Shown here piece after piece: positions 21,215-33,159 of a DNA stretch of 64,000 bases; positions within the stretch are counted from its first letter, which is position 1, and each line of letters begins with the position of its first letter. Source of the DNA: Paramacrobiotus metropolitanus. Its lineage: Eukaryota > Tardigrada > Eutardigrada > Parachela > Macrobiotidae. Position numbers and translations under genes: made by a program. Under the pieces are notes generated by a model. That model searched no databases, was not told where the DNA came from, and saw only the letters and a list, made by a program, of their open reading frames with translations. Where the stretch lies: the NCBI RefSeq assembly GCF_019649055.1, contig NW_026570223.1, positions 558,001 to 622,000 on the forward strand. The letters are read 5' to 3'.

Positions 21215-22639
21215 ACAAAACTTGGCAACACTGTTATTATCTTAAGCACGAGGAATGCCTCATCGTTTAGCATTCTTGTTTAGCTACAGTAACTAACTTG
21301 TATAACAGTTTTAACAGCAAGTAAAGTCTAAAAAATTAGCAGTAAATCCTTTTGCTTGTTCCGTGTACACGGCTGTTTTGATACTAAATTTCATGTGCAC
21401 ATTAGCATTCCAGTCAGTTTCGGCAATAACAAAATAAGATTTTACACGCTTACGGCATATCCGCAGTTCGTTGCTTTTCAGTTTGGACCACCACCGGAAT
21501 GACTGCATGCCGTGAAACAGATGCTAAACTTTATTGTGCTTTCCGGTGTTTCCGGTACAAACTATCACATAATTTTTGGATTTTCTCTGAAGACAGAACA
21601 GGAACAGCCTGCGGACTCTAGCATTACTTAAAGTTTTCTGCTTCCACTCTCTGTTTAAAAATACTACTGGCTTTAATCTGTGGATTTGTAAGGCTATAAA
21701 TAAATTAGTATTTTCTGCAAATTTCTCATTGTTTTACAGTAAGGGTTTTTTTATATATGTCGGATAGCAATCATATATGTTCGTTTATGCATCGAAGATT
21801 TGTTGATCCGTAAAGTTTATATCCGTCCTGTTTGCTTTAATTGTATTTATTTTGTAAATTAAAGTCAGTTGTACGCAACAACTATTACGCTGAACTATAA
21901 TAAGCATGATTTACAGTGATCGAAAATTTAGGAAAAACGGAAGTAGTACTCCAATGCAGTGAGAAGTTGCGCCGCATTTTACTGCTATCCAAAAATGCCA
22001 TCAAATTACAGTACAGTTGACCCTTTTATTAGTGGTAACCAGTTGCTCTTAAAATGCCGTAAGCTCCTTTGCTACGATTTATCTGCTATAGTTAAGTAGC
22101 TCCTGCTCTTCTCCTCTGGTTCGAAACACGAGTAATAATTAAAACACCCATGTGTTCGGTATTAGTAATATTATCAGCATGCGCTACTTTATCGTTGCTT
22201 CGATAAGGCTGACAAGACCTACGGCTGATAAGCAACTTAGCAGCTCTTGTAATTCGTAAATGCGAATGATTATCCTTGTGGCTCTGTTCTCGTTTAACGT
22301 GCGTAAACAACAGAATCACAAAATAATCGGATTTATTCGTACTTTGAAGTATGCTTAATCGAGTACGACGGATATGTATCTCCGTTTCCGTTTTGTTCGG
22401 AGTATGGCGCAGGCTCGGGTTGTCTTTACGACACCTGTTCGAGGTTGTACGGAGATACCTGGAGCCGCATCAGCATCAGCTACCAAGTGGACGAAAGTAA
22501 CCGAAATCAGCCGATCGAAGAGTGGTAAGGTGTCTCCACCAGCCCATCCCGTTACTAGTGATGCACATACTGTAAATAATGCGCTCAAGTAAATAAAATT
22601 AAAGCAACCGGTAGAATACACTGTCTTGCGTTTCTGCAG

Positions 22640-23576
22640 ATGATACCGAAAAAGGCAATGCGGAAAATTTCGCTAGCACAGCAGCAGACAAGAGAAATTC
22701 TTCGACGGAAAACGGAGGGCACGGCAGTTCGCCAAACTGTGGAAACCAGAAGTGGGTTTCCTTGATTGCCTGTTTCATCTAATTATTATGCTTTTCTTTG
22801 CTTCGGAGTGAGCTTATCTCGGAAATGTTTAGCTGCGCACCCATCAATGGCGTTCATGACAATTGTAAGCGTTATGGCCATGCAGTTGCAAATACGGTAT
22901 TTGGTGTAATTTATTGAATATAAGTTGTAGGAGATTATTTTTTGTGACTTTTCAGTGAGTCTGCCTTTTCTTCACAATGGAAGGGTTCTAAATCCAGTGC
23001 GAGATAACAACAACAATGTAATTGGATACATGTTTGAAAACCAAATATCTGCAGGTACTGCTGATTTCTAAGTCTGAACATAATAATTATACTTTAACTC
23101 GGTGCTATGATGGCGGCAAACCTGACTGATGCAGCGGCATGACCGCCAACTGTGCCAACGGCAGTGTATCTGTATGCTAAGTTGCAGACTTTAGTTAATG
23201 ATAGTCGTCTTTCTTTTCGAAAATAAGAGAATGCGGATTTGACAAATGGTAAATGTGATGAAGGAACCGATAATGCAAAGGAAAAACCGGAAAGCCGCGA
23301 CGCAACGAAGAATACTGCCGGACAAGGAGGACAACCAATTACTAAGGACGACCTGGTAGCTAAAACATGGGCTCATTAGATAATGCCAATAATGTACACA
23401 TGTTATCATGCTAGGTGATAGTGACAATAACAGTTTTTTTTATACAGCGAGCTGTCTACCGATTCATCATGGAAAATATCCATTACGTCTGGGTCGCAGC
23501 TGCGTTCGGTATCACTTGTGGATTTAAGTATTTGATTTTGCTAGGCCTGATAATGTTAATGTTTATAAAACTCTAA
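22640..23576 (+). CDS. possible exons of an unrecognised gene
   Basis: Weak evidence only. 22640-22782 follows a tttctgcag acceptor and reads a hydrophilic frame (DDTEKGNAENFASTAAD...) to a stop; it is in phase with an open stretch ending at a gtaagg donor at 22525. A similar hydrophilic frame (NGKCDEGTDNAKEKPESRD...) runs to a stop at 23377-23379. A third stretch after a tatacag acceptor near 23443 encodes MENIHYVWVAAAFG and a hydrophobic tail, ending at 23576. These could be alternative last exons. Transcript data would be needed to connect them. Confidence 0.25.
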
Positions 23577-24372
23577 CCAGGGCACATAGGCATCCTCCAA
23601 ATTCAGAAAATTTTCGTTTTTTGTAAAAAGATAGTATACTATTCTAGTATGCTTAAAAAAATATTTTCAGCTGCCATCGTCAAGGAGGCGTGGCCACAGA
23701 ACAATTGAAAGTTTAAAAATCACATACTTGATACTGCTAAATCATATACTTGCACAAGTACTGGATTTTTTTTATTTCGCGTTACGAGCAACAATATTTT
23801 TCACACATTCTACATAAGATTATGAGAGGCTAAAAACACAAGCGAGTTACACAGCAACATCTAAAAACACAGGCGGGCGAATAACAGAAAAGATTAACAG
23901 AAAAGACTGCACAAGTTTTTCGTAATACTATGCTTGCTTCTTACTGCAGCACAGTGGACTTTCACAGCTGTCGAACAGCGATGTCGTAAAAGAAGCCCAC
24001 TTGCGGCGGCTCGTGCCGTTGATGCCTAAGTGCACATTTTCGAAAATTTGTTATGAAGTGCAGCACGTTCTGCTTAGAAGAAAAAATTTTTTTCGCACAG
24101 GTTATTGTTTACAACGCTAATCGACAGCTGAAAAGTCCACGGTGCTGAATCAAGAAGTAAACGTACTCTAATAATTACGAATAACTTGTGCAGTGCTGCA
24201 CTGCAATACACAGTATGAAGTATGTGATTTAGCCCACTTTTAATTGTTCTCTGGCCACTCCCCTTTGACGATGGCAGCTGAAAATATTTTTTTACGCATA
24301 CCATAGTAGTATACTACCTTTTTACAAAAAAATGAAAATTTTTTGAATTTGGAGGGGGCCTATGTGCCCTGG
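23577..24372. mobile_element. TIR element (PIF/Harbinger-type MITE), 796 bp
   Basis: The ends CCAGGGCACATAGGC are inverted copies and the similarity runs about 165 bp inward at roughly 85-90 percent by eye, including atattttcagctgccatcgt on both sides. A TAA trinucleotide flanks both ends (23574-23576, 24373-24375), the 3-bp target typical of Harbinger elements; hAT-like CAGGG termini are an alternative reading. Interior without coding capacity. Confidence 0.8.
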
Positions 24373-24735
24373 TAAGTGACCGACAGATCACAATGGGCCA
24401 GAAACAACCCAAAGCCATAACAAGCAAACATGTATCACATCATAACGGTCGTACGCTTGGTATCCAGGCTGTAGCAGCCATTTTCATACCGTGAAGATTA
24501 TATAAAATGGTAAAATCGTGATTTAGCTTTATTGACAAGCACGAGCAAAGCAGTAACCAAATAGTAACCAAATTATAGCTTAAAAGCTGTTTTGATATCC
24601 TAGCCCTGTGCATTTGCGTCACCCACAACCTCTCCATCTAAAAGACCCCGGGACTATTCAAGGAAGAATTGAAACGTTTTACTTTCACAAAATGCTAAAC
24701 TGCGCAACGTAAAGCTAAGTTACCAAGATGAGCTA

Positions 24736-25750
24736 CTATCCTTGAAAAAGTGACGTTCCTCCCAGGCCACTCAAACCGCCGAAACCACCGGCTCCTCCTA
24801 AGCCACTTAAACCGCCGCCACCCCCTAAGCCTCCCATACCCCCAAAACCACCCATACCGGCGCCGAATAATTTTTGAATATCGAATCCGCCTGCTTCGTC
24901 CTCGGCTGTCGGAGCCGGCTGTACCGGGCAGTTTTCTCCACGTGGCCCGTAACACTTGAACGTCTCTCGTATAGCATTATTCACACGGGTGGCGATGTCT
25001 TGCACCTCCGCTCCACATTTATCGGCAATCTCGCTTCCCGTGCATGTTTCATACGAATTCATCATGCTAAAAATATTATGCACGATTTTTATTTTTTTAC
25101 TTGTATTGTCCAACCGCCACGGTGCATATTTACCAGCACATATTCCGGATAAGGTCACGTCTTTTCACCAAGGCTAGCGCGTTTTCGACGCGGCCCGGAC
25201 CGGCGTTCGTGGGATAATCATTCATAACGGTTCTCATTGCCGCATTAAAACACCCACGTGTCTTACTGGATGTCTGGTTTATAATTTTGGTGCATTGTGC
25301 CATGAGATGATATTTGCTGTAGAAATCCGGCCGGTCACAGACGTCCATCAATTTGATCGAACCGGTCAGCATTTCGTATGTGTCGGCCATTTGGCTGGGT
25401 TCTAAATAGCACTCTGCCATATCCTTGACACAACCCATAACAGTCCGACCCATTCTGTACAAAGGAGAGATTGTAAAACATTTTTAAAACCGAGGCGTAC
25501 AGTAGCTAAAACCCAAACGGACTAACTTGCAGATGCCGACGAGCTGTGCTTCGGTGATTTGCGAGGCATCCTTTGTGTTCATGATTTGCTGATAGTCCGG
25601 ACCGAGGATGTACATTAAAGTTGGGGCCATGCACATCAGTAAGCTGTTACTGTCGGTGTTAGCACACGAATTTGTTGATGACAATGAGCGCGCTGAAATC
25701 GAGACAACGGCGGCCATCGCCAATACAACAAAAATTCTTCCTAAATGCAT
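24736..25750 (-). CDS. secreted cysteine-rich protein with Gly-rich tail (copy C)
   Basis: Exons (minus strand) 25527-25750, 25134-25454 and 24736-25066 give 291 residues; introns are phase 2 with gttagt and gtaaat donors. Signal peptide MHLGRIFVVLAMAAVVSISA. Cys-bearing blocks (CANTDSNSLLMCMAP, GCVKDMAECY, VCDRPDFYS, AQCTKI, NMCCMMNSYETC, ADKCGAEV, FKCYGPRGENC) match copies A and B in order. The last 55 residues are a Gly-rich tail (repeated GGFGG/GLGG), which could form a flexible or matrix-binding segment. The sequence suggests export; role unknown. Probably the closest to the ancestral type, because its exon-3 relic also occurs at 17250. Confidence 0.8.
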
Positions 25751-27395
25751 TGTTCTTGCCGCCCTGTTTTGGATAAAAATTAGATAAAAGAATTACGAGT
25801 ATTATCTTTCGCTAACTCGCTAGTAGGGTTGGCATCTGCACTGATTACTTTGCTGATATACGGTATTTAAGATCAGTTGCATCATAACCATATGATTAAA
25901 TCATCGTTCGCCTAAGGCAGACGATGAGTTTTGGTAGTTTTTTCTTGTTTTTACGACACAAGGCCCAGTAAAAGTGTGCCATAAAACAGCCAATTCTTTG
26001 CAAACTCGTTTGTACTGCAATAAAAATACTGTATGATGTATATGCTGTTTATTCGGACAGTTGCAATAGACTGGATTGGGCGTATTTCCGAGAAAATGTA
26101 TGCTGTATGTACTTTCAGGATTGTTTGTTCATAACAGCATATTCCAAACTACAACAAAATATAGGGAGCCGAGCAATGAAATAAGTGGCACCTTAAAGTA
26201 CAACAGCAATAAGCTGCGGACAAAAAAATACAGCAGCAACATGGACATATCACACAACCGTCGCTGTGCTTAGGCGTGATCGAAACTCACATATAAACCT
26301 GATTAAAAAAACCTGTTCTGTCTTCCAAAACAGCTAAACAAATTGTTTTGAATATGAAACACTGCCACTGGGTATAACCAGCCGAATAACGTATAAACTT
26401 TGCAGCTTTACATGGACAGATGCACTGAGATCCATGTTTTCTAAGTGTTTTGTAAGGCATTGCCGAGCGTACTGTCACAAGGGATGCGTGAACTCAAAAA
26501 CCCTCGCCTTCGAACATTATCGCCAGCTTTACTTAAGAAAGAACAAGACCCTGCAAAATTGAGTTCTAAAGCGTTTCAAAGTTTTTCTCAACCCTACAGA
26601 TCACAACGTATTGGGGTGGAATGTAGGCTAATATTCCCAACTTACTAAGCAGAACAATTGACCAGTACTTATAGAAGTATGTTCAGAGATCGTGCAGCTA
26701 CGTACATCCTGCACTTTGAGTTAACCCCGTGTTGCATTCACCAATGAGTTCTCGAAATTGCAAAAGAAAGTCTCACTGATGACATGAAAGAAAGAAAGAC
26801 TCACTGATGACATGAAAAACAGGGTGGACCAGTGGGATACTGCATATAGTTTTAGCTCTTAAGGTACTGGTCCATTGTTCGGTTTTTATGAGTAGTGCAT
26901 GCGAACGATACTTCTGCCAGACAGAATCAGCGACGTTTTAATGGCAATGGCAACGAGTAAACGTACTCAGTTGATCTCATGTGCTCATGAAAAAGGACTA
27001 TTTGGTCGCAACTAACCGTAGCCGCCAATGCTCGGCGAATGGTAACCGTAAGAGTGATACATCTTGATCCGTGTATTGTTACGCACACCGGCAGGGTTAC
27101 TTTGTAACAGAAGAATCCGTCATATCGCATGTTATTGAGAGTGTCTTACAGGATTTCTAATTTTTCTTTGATTGCCGATTAATTGGCACAGCAATAAAGA
27201 ATAAGTAGATACAATCAAAGGATCGGGATACTATAGTATAAACTGTATAATTATGTAATATGGTAAACATTAGCGCTATATCAAGAAAAGTAGAAAACTG
27301 GAACAAAATCTGTTAACCAGGCAATGGCGGGCAAGGACTGCAACACTAAATTTAAATACTTATTTACCCACCACGAAAGACAAAAAAATGCGATT
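25751..27395. other. intergenic, nothing recognised
   Basis: Only short spurious frames. A small direct repeat (tcactgatgacatgaaa, twice) lies at about 26773-26818. Confidence 0.4.
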
Positions 27396-28398
27396 TTATG
27401 ATGCATTATTTTTTGTATTCTGGGCGTTATTCTGACGGCCTCTGCCGTTGCCCCGATGCTTTTTGCAGCGACCCTTTCTTGTCTGGTTCTCCAGTAATGG
27501 CGCACCTGGACTATTGCTTCCCATGTTTTCTTCCAAATTACACAGCATCTGTTGCGCAGACTGACCACCGTTACCAATGATCCCTCCGGCATTGATCCCG
27601 GCACTTGGTACACTGTTTCCAGACCCCGTTCCTGATGCCCCGTTAAGGCTAGGCAGCAGTCCAATTGGAGGCAGACCGGCCAACCCGCTGTTAGGAAGAG
27701 TCCCGGTATTGGGAGTACTTCCGCCGGTGTTTGGCAGTGCACTCACGGGACCGCTGGACGGACTGGCATTGATCTGGGCGCCGGCTCTGGGCGCGTTTCC
27801 GCTATTGCCGCTGCTGGCGCTAGAACCAACCGCTCCGTTGCCGTTGACTTTGGCATTGCTGCTGGACGATTGAGCCTTATTACTGTTGGATACGCTCGCT
27901 GCACCGCTACCAGTGTTGTCTGAACTTCCGCCGATGTTCGTGCCGGAGGATCCTCCGTTTGTGGTTTTGCCTCCGCCGTTGTTCGAGTTTCCAGCTATAG
28001 CAAGTACAATCAACCGTAAGAAAGTCTTATCGAGATATCGTTCGTTATCGCCACGTAGGACCGATATGCCAGTAAAGGTGATTCCAAGTACTGTAATACT
28101 CACACTTTGCCAATGTTTAACGGTATATAATAATAATTAGATTGTATATTATAGTAACTGTGGTTAATACAGCTCATGCCATAATACAGTGCTTGTGTGG
28201 TGTCGCACTCTTTGCAATGTCATCATTCACATCTGGGCATTTTAACATTACAGGAAATGCTGCAGTGTATTAAAGTACTTCTACAGTAAACCATGTACGT
28301 AGTCAAGACTTACAAGCTCTTCGGCTCCTTATACTTTGGTCGTCGGTTGGCAGGCCCTCAATAGCTATAACGCAACAAATTAATAGCATAACATTCAT
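27396..28398 (-). CDS. secreted Ser/Gly/Asn-rich protein, two exons
   Basis: Exon 1 is 28314-28398: MNVMLLICCVIAIEG reads as a signal peptide, followed by a dibasic SRR site just before a gtaagt donor (phase 1). Exon 2 is 27396-27994 after a ctatag acceptor. The product is 227 residues. Most of exon 2 is low-complexity, dominated by Gly, Ser, Asn, Ala and Pro (for example GNSNNGGGKTTNGGSSG), with a single Cys in MLCNLEEN and another in the basic C-terminus (KGRCKKHRGNGRGR). This is consistent with a mucin-like or extracellular-matrix protein. A start at 28103 within the intron is less likely as it lacks the signal peptide. Confidence 0.6.
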
Positions 28399-30149
28399 TT
28401 TGCTGGGTAATTCCATTTGAACTGATACAGAATAAAATGCGGCGTTACGACCGTACTAGTGCACCCGCCGGCAGATAAAGCAGTTCACCAAATACAACAA
28501 AAAAGCTTTACTACAACACTACCATTCTTGGTAGCGCATATATAACCTTTAACCTAATGCTTATTTGGGGTTGATGATTCAACTGGGTGGAAGAATCTTT
28601 GACTGCGAACTATATATCCACCAAACTGGCAATATCAGTAGAGAGTCCGCGTCTGCTCGGTGAAAATGGGTGAAATCAACGCGCATTTGTTGGAAGTTGG
28701 AATGTCCCCGTCTCCGTTTGTAAACACTTTATTAATGAAGCCTTATTGCTGTTTTGACCGAATGTTTAGCAAACGGCACAAAAATAAAGAATGCCGCAGG
28801 CCGTATATGCGTATGGACATAAATAGTAAAACGCTTGTTTACGGAAAACTGTACCGGCATAAACAAAGGTAATACAATCAATACTGTGGTCGGCATTTTA
28901 CGTAAAGACTCAAAAGTGTAAATCTGTAAAAGGCGCATCACCCGAATATTCATCACGTAAAAAAACATGACTCATCAAAAACCGTGAGTAATGGTTGTAC
29001 GCGGTATAAAGTTATCTTCTGTTCTACGGTTGGAACAAGTGCTACGGTTTAGTTTATTATAACTGGTGTTACGATTAGCGAAATACGTCCGCCACATTCG
29101 TCGGCTGCTTGTCGTGCCTGCTGCGGATAGGAACACAAAAGGCACTGTATGGGATCCAACAAAATCAACAGTGAGTGCACTGTTGCCTGAAAAAGACGAA
29201 AGCGCCGGATGCGCACTAAGCGCTGACTGGATTAGTACTTGCATTCACCAACCATTTCATTTCTCGACAACTGGACCCTCTTAGTTAATATTTTGACCAA
29301 CCGACCACCAGCCCCGACCCCCGTTTGATGTTTTGATAGTTAGCAGTCAGATTAACTACTGATCGCATTTGCAATAATGAAAATACCGCATATTTTGATG
29401 TTGCATCTAAACTGGGCTTTGCGGCTATATCCGGTTTCGGAACTGAATGGGAGGGAGGAATGGAGCACAGAAAGAGAAGAGTGACCGGTAGTTGATAAAT
29501 CATAGCAAGCAGAGCGGAAGGTAGTTTGTAGTAAGTAAAGAACCTGCGTCGGTAGCCAACACCCCGTAAACCCATTGCTAAACGGGGCGCACCAAAACGG
29601 TTGCGCTCTGTTGCTGCGGCTTGCCACTATTGCTCGGTCTGCTCCTAATTTTTCGTTCGTTCGTTATAAATATCTGAGCAACAAGAGCGGATAGTAGATC
29701 GGGATAAATAACGTCGTAACGCTTTGCATGGAAGAGAGTTGCGGGTTAAATGGACCTAAATCGAATGCAATACCAATTTGGGCAGCGCTACAAAGCTTGG
29801 TTCATTATTCTGTAGGAAATACGGTGAGATGGTTATCTCGATGCCTCTCTTAAGAACAACAGGGATTATTCTTTTACATTTTGTCATCCATGCAATTTTT
29901 GCGAATTGTGCCGGTTAAGCTGTACTGATTATGCCATTAGGAGATTTGATATCTCGAAGCAGCTAGGATGGGTCTTGCATTTTTGTACATGTTACATATA
30001 ATTAACTTACGGACGGATGAACCGCACACTGCTTTAAAAAGATGAGCACCGTAAATGTTTTTCATCCCAACTGTTTTTCGCTTCGATAATATATGTATAA
30101 ATAAAAGGTCTTGGTTCAAAATTTTGTACGCAGACGATTTTGTCAAATG
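28399..30149. other. intergenic, nothing recognised
   Basis: Several 60-100-codon frames overlap one another on both strands around 28660-29630 but none has splice support, family motifs or signal peptide. Confidence 0.4.
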
Positions 30150-30151
30150 TA

Positions 30152-31266
30152 CAGCTCTATCGCACCAAGTGTGGACAGTTGCATAAAATAAATTTAAAAA
30201 TAATTTGGTACGTCATTTTGTTTATTGTTTTGCATTATTCTAGTGTAGTTTCTTATTGCGGATCCAGAAACATCAAAACCAAAATATTTTGATGTGCCAG
30301 TAGGGAGACGAGCGGTATTTTAGGGGAGGGGGTAGCGGTCGTTTGTTTTATGCTCATGAATGCTCCTGCAAAAGTATCACCATTTAAGATTTTTGCGTGC
30401 AATTTTTTGGAAGTTATTCAATGATCCACAAGGTGTCCGTTACGCGCTATCAGAGGCATCATGTATAATCACTGCTTGCGGTAATCCCGGAACAAAGTGG
30501 TTCTCCCATAGACTTCTATGGTAAAAAGAACATACCGAGAAATGCGGTTGCCTAGCACACGGAGCTGAGTGACCTCGAACTGATAACTTCCATGAATCAG
30601 TCGTGGGTTACGTTAGTTTATTTTAGAGTGTTGACAAATATCAACAACACAGGCGAGGAGGTATAAGTGCCGGACGAATGGAAGAAAAAACCATTAAAGC
30701 GGCGACTAAAAAAAGCTACGACTGCTGCTTAATCTTGCTGGAACGAGATGCCTCGGGCTTACTGTGCGGACGAAAAGTTTAAAAAGGACGCCCAATACCT
30801 TCTGAATGAGATTTTATCAAGAACGGGTGCTTGCGACATTCGGCGGCTGTTCGGCGAAGGCGCAAAGGAGGTCATCCCCGTATTTAACGGGGCCCGCCGT
30901 AACTTTGCAAAGGTCACGCAGGCTTCATGGGATCCGATGGGTGTCCTGCATACATCGCAAGAGCCTTGTTGCGAAACAGCCCCAACGTATTAATTTTGCT
31001 TTGCGGCATCAGTGAAATTTTTAAACAAATTTTAAGTCGGAAGATGGCAACCACAGTCAATGGGTCGAGCCACATTTTTAAACCGGTCGGTTTTTGGTTT
31101 TTATATCGCAGTAAAGTAGAACACGCTTTCAGCAGGGCAAACCAAAATCCAAAACATGCTAAACACATGCAGCAACCATATCATAATAAAATAATTATAA
31201 ATTTGTCGACTCCTGACCTTTAGTGATTTTTGAGAAAAAGTGTCCACACTTGGTGCGATAGATCTG
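30152..31266. mobile_element. Tc1/mariner-type TIR element, 1115 bp
   Basis: The ends are inverted copies of about 26 bp: CAGCTCTATCGCACCAAGTG at 30152 and its complement (with one A/C difference) at the other end, both continuing to TGTGGACA. TA dinucleotides flank the element at 30150-30151 and 31267-31268, the target of the Tc1/mariner superfamily. There is no transposase of the usual 340 residues. The only sizeable frame is 30748-30993 (81 codons), which does not look like part of a transposase; it may be a captured fragment. Therefore non-autonomous. Confidence 0.8.
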
Positions 31267-31268
31267 TA

Positions 31269-33159
31269 ATTGACAGTCGAACAGGTTTGCCGCCTCTGGA
31301 CAGTAATGGCAACGCGTCATCAATAGCTCTCTTCAGCATTGGACCCATCGGAAGTACATGTGGTATGTGTATGTATTCATTCAATTCCATTAATGCAAAA
31401 AGTTTTCAAAATAGCACCTAAAACTGAGTGCGAAAGTAACCACGTTTTCAGGCCAGGAGGCACTAAAAAAGTTCACAGGTTACGCATATACAGCATAATA
31501 ATTATGATATTATTCATACATTTTATAACAACATCGTAATCATGCATTATATAATATTATTCACATCTGGTAAACCAGTACACGTGTCCACCAGCTTGTA
31601 GTTATGGAAGTGTCGATTTCAGAACGAAAGAGAAAGAGTTTGGAAAAAAAAATGGTTGGCTGAATTATAAAGCACGTAATAAATTTATTTAACTTACCAA
31701 TTCATTGGATTTTGAATAGCCGGAAGCAACATTTGCTTGCGGCACGTTTGTTGCACTTCAAGAATACGTTAGTCGCGTCCGCCGGCTGGCACAAAACACG
31801 GCGGTTAACAAGCGATTGCTGATACCTACATTTCTTTTTCGCCACTTTGAAGCGGATTCAGACGGTTATAAACCCATTCCTGATTTCTACTAATACAACT
31901 TCCGCTTTGTTCGTTCATAAAGTCGGGCGTGCACTTGTGTTCAAACCTGTAACCACTGATTTTAACTCAGTTGATAACTGATTGATAACTCAGTTTAAAT
32001 AGCTGTTGACAGTGATTTTTATGTACTCTGTACATCAACCAAAATGTAATCGCCATGATACTCCTTATTTATGCCAGCTCCTTTTTTATGTCGTCTCTTC
32101 TTTTACTCTTCCTGTATTAAGGGATCACTCCTGCTGATTTTCCTAAAACATTTGAAAATTATTCAACATGATAATTATTAACCATATTTGTAAATGCCAA
32201 ACACGTGGCATTTCTGTGAATGTATGGAATTGTTCTACTCTAGGTAAAACGCGGGAGAACAACACTGGGATGCGCTCGCGCAGCTCTGGGACCAAGACAG
32301 GCTTTCCGTGGATGATATGCGAAGCTATACCTCAACGCCAAAGCTGACAAAGACCATCCAAACCCGATTAACATTCACCCCGGGAAATTCTGATTTTGGT
32401 GCCCAAAAGCAGCTTGGATTTTATGCCGATGTCGACTCGAAGTTCATTCACAATTTAATTTCGTCCTGTAGCAGTGTCATGCAATCCAGTGCGTTAGTTT
32501 CGTTGTGCATACGACTACGAGTGTAATTTGGTATCCCAGTAGAACCTTAATTTTACGAGTAACAAGGAAATGAATGGCAACTACACTGACAAGAATGAAT
32601 GGCAAAAATGAATGTTTCAGAAATGCAGAGCAGTCATGCTCTCTTCTTGTACCCAGATTATAACAATATGATCCGTTGAAGTTGTGAGAATGTCCAGAAT
32701 GTCCGAAGCTAAACAAACCGAACACCGTTGTTTGGTTGCAAAGTTTATTAACGACAAGTACGTTTTCAGCGCAAACACTCCGACAAATGGGACTACTGAA
32801 GAATTTTATAAAATACATATTCATGAGATAACGATAAATGACAATGTCTATAGTTCTGTAACCGTCTGTACCGTTTCTTGTTGCGCCTGTTCTTATGGTT
32901 AGGCGAAATCTGGAATGTGTTAATCAGTTGCAAGTGAACAATCAACCAGTTTAACCGGTCAAAGAAAAAGCCGCTGTTTGTGACATGATTGTATACTTGC
33001 TTCTAGCGTTCTTATAATACCGCACGACATTCTATTTCGAACATCTCCTTTCTAATGATGCTCAAAAACCTTGGATGTAAAACAGTTATTTTGGCGCACA
33101 GTAACTTTTGCACATTAAAAATCCTTTACAGGGACGTTCAGTTTGAAAGTGTGGTTCGA
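31269..33159. other. intergenic; one unassigned open stretch
   Basis: An open plus-strand stretch at about 32247-32526 (HWDALAQLWDQDRLS, then TPGNSDFGAQKQLGFYADVD) could be an exon, but I see no acceptor in phase. Nothing else is supported. Confidence 0.25.

Larger units (their letters stand above)
17739..21273 (-). pseudogene. copy B of the helical cysteine-rich gene, broken
   Basis: Exon 1 is 21223-21273 plus 20318-20478, split by a foldback element; leaving out the element and one 8-bp duplication gives 212 nt in the same phase 2 as copy A, with SFVVSMN and CYDPVQKY preserved. Intron 1 holds the LTR element, inserted 5 bp inside its donor. Exon 2 (about 18347-18690) has a 1-nt insertion relative to copy A at about 18545 (between AGWVELF and CDPPDSYNN). 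The acceptor of intron 2 at 17986 reads GG where copy A has AG. Exon 3 (17739-17985) keeps the frame up to an early stop after IGGN. Four independent lesions make this a clear pseudogene. Confidence 0.85.
15236..21610 (-). repeat. tandem duplication of copy A and copy B loci
   Basis: The locus 15236 to about 16860 is duplicated at 17739 to about 21610. Besides the exons, the 5' flank corresponds: 16613-16850 and 21361-21600 both contain tttgatactaaatttcatg and tttctctgaagaca in the same order. The second unit is longer by the miniature LTR element (about 1.47 kb) and the foldback element (0.74 kb). Confidence 0.75.

Noticed and set aside
24750-25177. Plus-strand frames over copy C
   Set aside because: Shadows of the Gly-rich exon 3 and exon 2 of the minus-strand gene.
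27577-28140. Pro/Leu-rich plus-strand frames
   Set aside because: Complement of the Gly/Ser/Asn-rich exon of the minus-strand gene; low-complexity artefact.
31312-31539. Small plus-strand frames next to the Tc1-type element
   Set aside because: Short, overlapping, no splice sites or motifs.
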